Positions 59,778 through 61,584 of a DNA stretch of 61,584 nt are shown here, one piece after another (within the stretch, counting starts at the first letter, position 1; each line of letters begins with the position of its first letter). The stretch spans positions 1-61,584 of the forward strand of contig NZ_WHNQ01000036.1 of assembly GCF_009362785.1 (NCBI RefSeq), read 5' to 3'. A program made the position numbers and the translations under genes. Origin of the DNA: Paraburkholderia atlantica (GTDB lineage Bacteria; Pseudomonadota; Gammaproteobacteria; Burkholderiales; Burkholderiaceae). The notes beneath the pieces are model-generated. The model did no database searches, was not told where the DNA came from, and saw only the letters and a list, made by a program, of their open reading frames with translations.

Positions 59778-60584
59778 ATGAGCACTCAAAGCAATGTCGA
59801 CGCGCTGGCCCTGCGCCTGCGCGAATCGGAACGTACGCGCGTGACCATCGCGCCACTGCGCGAGGACGCGCGTTTCACCGAACTTTCGAACCCCGCGGAC
59901 GCCGAGCAACTCGCCTACGCGGTGCAGCAGGCCAACGTGGCCGCGCGCGTCGCGGCGGGCGAACGCATCGTCGGCCGCAAGATCGGACTCACGTCGCCAG
60001 CAGTCCAGCGTCAACTCGGTGTCGATCAGCCCGATTTTGGCGCGCTGTTCGCATCGATGGCGTATGGCGACAGCCAGCCGATTCCGCTTGGCGAGCTGAT
60101 CCAGCCGAAGGTCGAGGCGGAGATCGCGCTCGTGCTCGAACACGATCTGCTGCACGAGCGCCACACGTATGCCGATCTGATGCGCGCAACCGCGTATGCG
60201 GTCGCGGCGATCGAAGTGGTGGATAGCCGCATCGAGGGCTGGAACATCCGTTTCGTCGATACGGTCGCGGACAACGCGTCGAGCGCGCGCTTCGTGCTCG
60301 GCAGCCGCCCGGTGCTGCTGCGCGATATCGATCTCGCTGCGTGCGCGATGACGCTGTCAAAGGATGCCGAAGTCCTGTCGCGCGGCAATGGCGCCGCGTG
60401 TCTCGGCAATCCGCTGAACGCCGCTGCCTGGCTAGCGGATCGCATGGTCCGGCTCGGCACGCCGCTGCGTGCCGGCGACGTGCTGATGACGGGCGCTTTG
60501 GGCCCGATGGTCGCGGTCGCGCAGCCGGGCACCTTCAGCGCGCAGATCGACGGCCTCGGCAACGTCCGCGCGACTTTCGCCTAA
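59778..60584 (+). CDS. mhpD: 2-keto-4-pentenoate hydratase
   Basis: The protein has 268 residues with the hydratase/FAH-fold metal motif: GRKIGLTSPAVQRQLGVDQP and QPKVEAEIALVLEHDL, then RDIDLAACAMTL. It adds water to 2-hydroxypenta-2,4-dienoate to give 4-hydroxy-2-oxovalerate. It directly follows mhpB; the hydrolase gene mhpC, which sits between mhpB and mhpD in E. coli, is absent here. Confidence 0.92.
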   Translation: MSTQSNVDALALRLRESERTRVTIAPLREDARFTELSNPADAEQLAYAVQQANVAARVAAGERIVGRKIGLTSPAVQRQLGVDQPDFGALFASMAYGDSQPIPLGELIQPKVEAEIALVLEHDLLHERHTYADLMRATAYAVAAIEVVDSRIEGWNIRFVDTVADNASSARFVLGSRPVLLRDIDLAACAMTLSKDAEVLSRGNGAACLGNPLNAAAWLADRMVRLGTPLRAGDVLMTGALGPMVAVAQPGTFSAQIDGLGNVRATFA

Positions 60585-60612
60585 TACAGCAAGCACTCGA
60601 TTGGGGACACAT

Positions 60613-61563
60613 ATGGCATCCGAAAAACTCAAGGCCGCGATCATCGGCTCGGGCAACATCGGCACCGATCTGATGATCAAGATCATGCGCAACAGCCGGC
60701 ATCTGGAGATGGTGGCGATGGTCGGCATCGACGCGGCTTCCGACGGTCTTGCGCGCGCCGCGCGGCTTGGCGTTGCTACCACGCATGAAGGCGTCGAAGG
60801 TCTGACGCGTCTGCCCGTGTTTGGAGACATCGACTTCGTGTTCGACGCGACCTCGGCCGGCGCGCACGTGAAGAACGATGCGCTGCTGCGCAAGCTGAAG
60901 CCTTCGATTCGCGTGATCGATCTGACGCCGGCGGCCATCGGGCCATACTGCGTGCCGGTGGTGAATCTCGACACGCATATCGACGCGCCGAACGTGAACA
61001 TGGTGACCTGCGGTGGTCAGGCAACGATCCCGATGGTCGCAGCCGTGTCGCGCGTCGCGAAGGTGCACTACGCGGAGATCGTCGCGTCGATCAGCAGCAA
61101 GTCGGCCGGGCCCGGTACGCGCGCGAATATCGACGAGTTCACCGAGACGACATCGAAGGCGATCGAAGTGGTCGGCGGCGCGGCAAAAGGCAAGGCGATC
61201 ATCGTGCTCAACCCGGCCGAACCGCCGGTGATGATGCGCGACACCGTCTACACGCTGTCGGAGATGGCCGACCTCCACAAGGTCGGGCAGTCGATCGAGG
61301 CGATGGTCGCGAAGGTTCACACCTATGTGCCCGGCTATCGCCTGAAGCAGAAGGTGCAGTTCGACGAAATCCCCGCGAGCGCGCCGCTGAACATTCCGGG
61401 CCTCGGCCGCTTCAGCGGTCTGAAGACGTCGATCTTCATCGAGGTCGAAGGCGCCGCGCACTACCTGCCCGCCTACGCGGGCAATCTCGACATCATGACT
61501 TCGGCCGCGCTCGCGACCGCCGAGCGCATGGCGCAGGCGCTCGTGCAGGCATCAGAGGCTTAA
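60613..61563 (+). CDS. mhpF: Acetaldehyde dehydrogenase (acylating)
   Basis: From the ATG at 60613 the protein has 316 residues. NAD-binding AAIIGSGNIGTDLM and catalytic Cys133 in MVTCGGQATIP are present, with the family segment SSKSAGPGTRANIDEFTE. It turns acetaldehyde released by the aldolase into acetyl-CoA, usually in a complex that channels it. A TTG start four codons earlier is less likely. Confidence 0.94.
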   Translation: MASEKLKAAIIGSGNIGTDLMIKIMRNSRHLEMVAMVGIDAASDGLARAARLGVATTHEGVEGLTRLPVFGDIDFVFDATSAGAHVKNDALLRKLKPSIRVIDLTPAAIGPYCVPVVNLDTHIDAPNVNMVTCGGQATIPMVAAVSRVAKVHYAEIVASISSKSAGPGTRANIDEFTETTSKAIEVVGGAAKGKAIIVLNPAEPPVMMRDTVYTLSEMADLHKVGQSIEAMVAKVHTYVPGYRLKQKVQFDEIPASAPLNIPGLGRFSGLKTSIFIEVEGAAHYLPAYAGNLDIMTSAALATAERMAQALVQASEA

Positions 61564-61576
61564 GGAGACTTCCCGC

Positions 61577-61584
61577 ATGGACAA
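61577..61584 (+). CDS. mhpE: Start of the next mhp gene, probably 4-hydroxy-2-oxovalerate aldolase (partial)
   Basis: Only ATG GAC and two more bases are visible, after a strong ribosome site (aaggaga). The product name is inferred only from the usual mhpF-mhpE order. Confidence 0.5.

Overview
The window is about 61.6 kb of GC-rich, densely coded DNA with no rRNA, tRNA, CRISPR array or insertion sequence that I can see. Small secreted DUF4148 proteins, a YadA-type trimeric autotransporter, TctE-like kinases and a proteobacterial mhp operon together suggest a beta-proteobacterium of the Burkholderia/Paraburkholderia group. This is inferred from gene content, not from a marker gene.

Layout. 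1-14.2 kb: end of a trimeric autotransporter, a secreted GH3 beta-glucosidase, a Tat-exported amidohydrolase, a CcdA/TlpA-like redox pair, two alpha/beta hydrolases, two tandem DUF4148 genes, an Lrp regulator divergent from a RhtB-type exporter, a glucose-1-dehydrogenase-like SDR and two tiny membrane proteins. 14.3-35.4 kb: the most unusual region (below). 35.4-42.5 kb: LysR regulator, DUF4126 and SLAC1/TDT membrane proteins, a double KaiC-like ATPase with a single-domain response regulator, a lone squalene/phytoene synthase and a third DUF4148 gene. 42.7-47.1 kb: a minus-strand row of TPR protein, GH108 endolysin, 3TM holin and a phospholipase C-like phosphoesterase without a signal peptide. 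47.4-55.8 kb: an ABC importer (permease, ATPase, binding protein), two complete OmpR/TctE-type two-component systems and a second, near-identical binding protein between them. 55.9 kb to the end: mhpR-mhpA-mhpB-mhpD-mhpF and the first codons of the next gene, for 3-(hydroxyphenyl)propionate degradation.

The 14.3-35.4 kb region looks like one peptide-export system. Five small genes, one of them decayed, encode peptides with a shared leader of the form IKDLS...LD.KAM.AIRGG. The double glycine is the signature of substrates of C39-peptidase ABC exporters. The region also encodes such an exporter (two cNMP-binding-like domains, C39 peptidase with Cys, His and Asp present, ABC core), an HlyD-type adaptor, a NodT/TolC-type outer-membrane channel and a parvulin-like chaperone, so it holds a complete type I secretion route. 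A membrane Ser/Thr kinase, a double-FHA membrane protein and a PP2C phosphatase form a phospho-signalling set resembling the PpkA/Fha/PppA module of type VI secretion. The last gene of the exporter operon is a sigma-54 activator with an intact GAFTGA loop. I find -24/-12 elements with exact GG-N10-GC spacing before three of the peptide genes and before an LRAT-like gene. A caspase-like/FGE-like fusion protein and two DUF4399 proteins lie inside the same region. I infer a sigma-54-switched, phosphorylation-gated system that exports small matrix or bacteriocin-like peptides; the cargo's function is unknown.
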